20,945 bases of DNA from assembly GCA_021784615.1 (NCBI GenBank), contig JAJYHU010000245.1, positions 1 through 20,945 of the forward strand. Direction: 5' to 3'. Positions 20,712 to 20,945 of this stretch are shown here, in pieces. Below the pieces are notes generated by a model. That model was not told the DNA's origin and did not search any database. It saw only the letters and a list, made by a program, of their open reading frames with translations. Numbering within the stretch: the first letter of the stretch is position 1; the number at the start of each line of letters is the position of its first letter. The DNA comes from Acidobacteriota bacterium. GTDB lineage: Bacteria > Acidobacteriota > Terriglobia > UBA7540. A program made the translations under genes and the position numbers.

Positions 20712-20945
20712 TCTCCTGTGAGCCAAATCAATTACGAGCGTGCTCTCGCGTCGGCGAAAAAGGAGCTGGAGGAATTAGCTGCGCTCAAGCAGTCTACCGA
20801 GACGCGAATGACCACGTTAAAACAGCTCATCGCAAATCTGACAACGCTTCAGGGCGAAGCCGTTCCCGCTGAGTTTACCGGGCAGGGCTTAACCGAGTCC
20901 TGCCGCAACGTGCTGAAGGGCTCTGGCAGGGAGATGGCCCCTCTT
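20700..20945 (+). CDS. Coiled-coil protein with possible winged-helix start, partial at right edge
   Basis: The frame is open from ATG 20700 through 82 codons to the window end. It encodes a coiled coil (INYERALASAKKELEELAAL ... RMTTLKQLIANLTTL, residues about 10-50), a linker (GEAVPAEFTG) and then GLTESCRNVLKGSGREMAPL. The last segment looks like the first helix of a winged-helix-type domain ('GLTdacR.vL......'), a layout I recall from uncharacterised acidobacterial proteins; this is recognition, not proof. If the 20682-20711 promoter is used, GTG 20718 is the more likely start (VSQINYERAL), because ATG 20700 lies between -35 and -10. No Shine-Dalgarno supports either start. Confidence 0.6.
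   Translation, partial: MVYKSPVSQINYERALASAKKELEELAALKQSTETRMTTLKQLIANLTTLQGEAVPAEFTGQGLTESCRNVLKGSGREMAPL

Noticed and set aside
18930..20945. Prophage or insertion sequence
   Set aside because: Codon use and orphan genes suggest accessory DNA, but no integrase, transposase, terminal repeats, tRNA attachment site or phage structural gene was found.

Overview
This 20.9 kb window looks like chromosomal core DNA of a GC-rich free-living bacterium. The best guess is Acidobacteriota. The reasons are the gene order (thrS-infC-rpmI-rplT-pheS-pheT, then a small coiled-coil gene, zapA and a ymdB-type phosphodiesterase, then uppS-cdsA-dxr-rseP-ispG), a DUF1844 gene, and the style of the small coiled-coil proteins at the right edge. 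This is recognition from protein sequence and synteny, not a database result.

Left edge (1-1138). The minus strand carries the 5' part of an archease gene, which runs off the window. Upstream of it on the same strand is a complete miniature transcription unit: a near-consensus sigma-70 promoter, a leader hairpin, an AAAGGAGGT ribosome binding site, a 15-codon ORF encoding MAAKKKAKAKAKKKA, and a 12-bp GC-rich terminator. A short remnant of a response-regulator receiver domain follows on the plus strand.

Translation block (1139-7883, plus). thrS, infC, rpmI, rplT, pheS and pheT form the classical translation cluster. infC must start at a non-AUG codon (ATC at 3176), because an in-frame stop lies just upstream. 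rpmI appears to start at TTG. PheT lacks the N-terminal OB-fold tRNA-binding domain. A heptameric tandem repeat straddles the rplT stop.

Division and isoprenoid/envelope block (7899-14957, plus). A ZapB-like coiled-coil protein and ZapA precede a YmdB-type metallophosphoesterase. uppS, cdsA, dxr, rseP and ispG follow, so two MEP-pathway enzymes, undecaprenyl-PP synthase, CDP-diacylglycerol synthase and the site-2 protease sit together. This is a membrane-precursor and envelope-stress group.

Right half. A stand-alone amidase-signature enzyme (plus) converges on a tight minus-strand operon DUF1844 - PhnP-like metallo-beta-lactamase - ribF. From about 18.9 kb the character changes to accessory DNA: a basic 103-aa protein with an internal YGVPPNTRAR duplication, a convergent gene for a putative zinc-finger/single-pass membrane protein that shares the CTAG stop tetranucleotide with it, and two small divergent coiled-coil genes whose start codons overlap in one CATG.

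The strongest candidates for something undescribed are the Lys/Ala micro-ORF unit (387-593) and the accessory module at 18986-20945.
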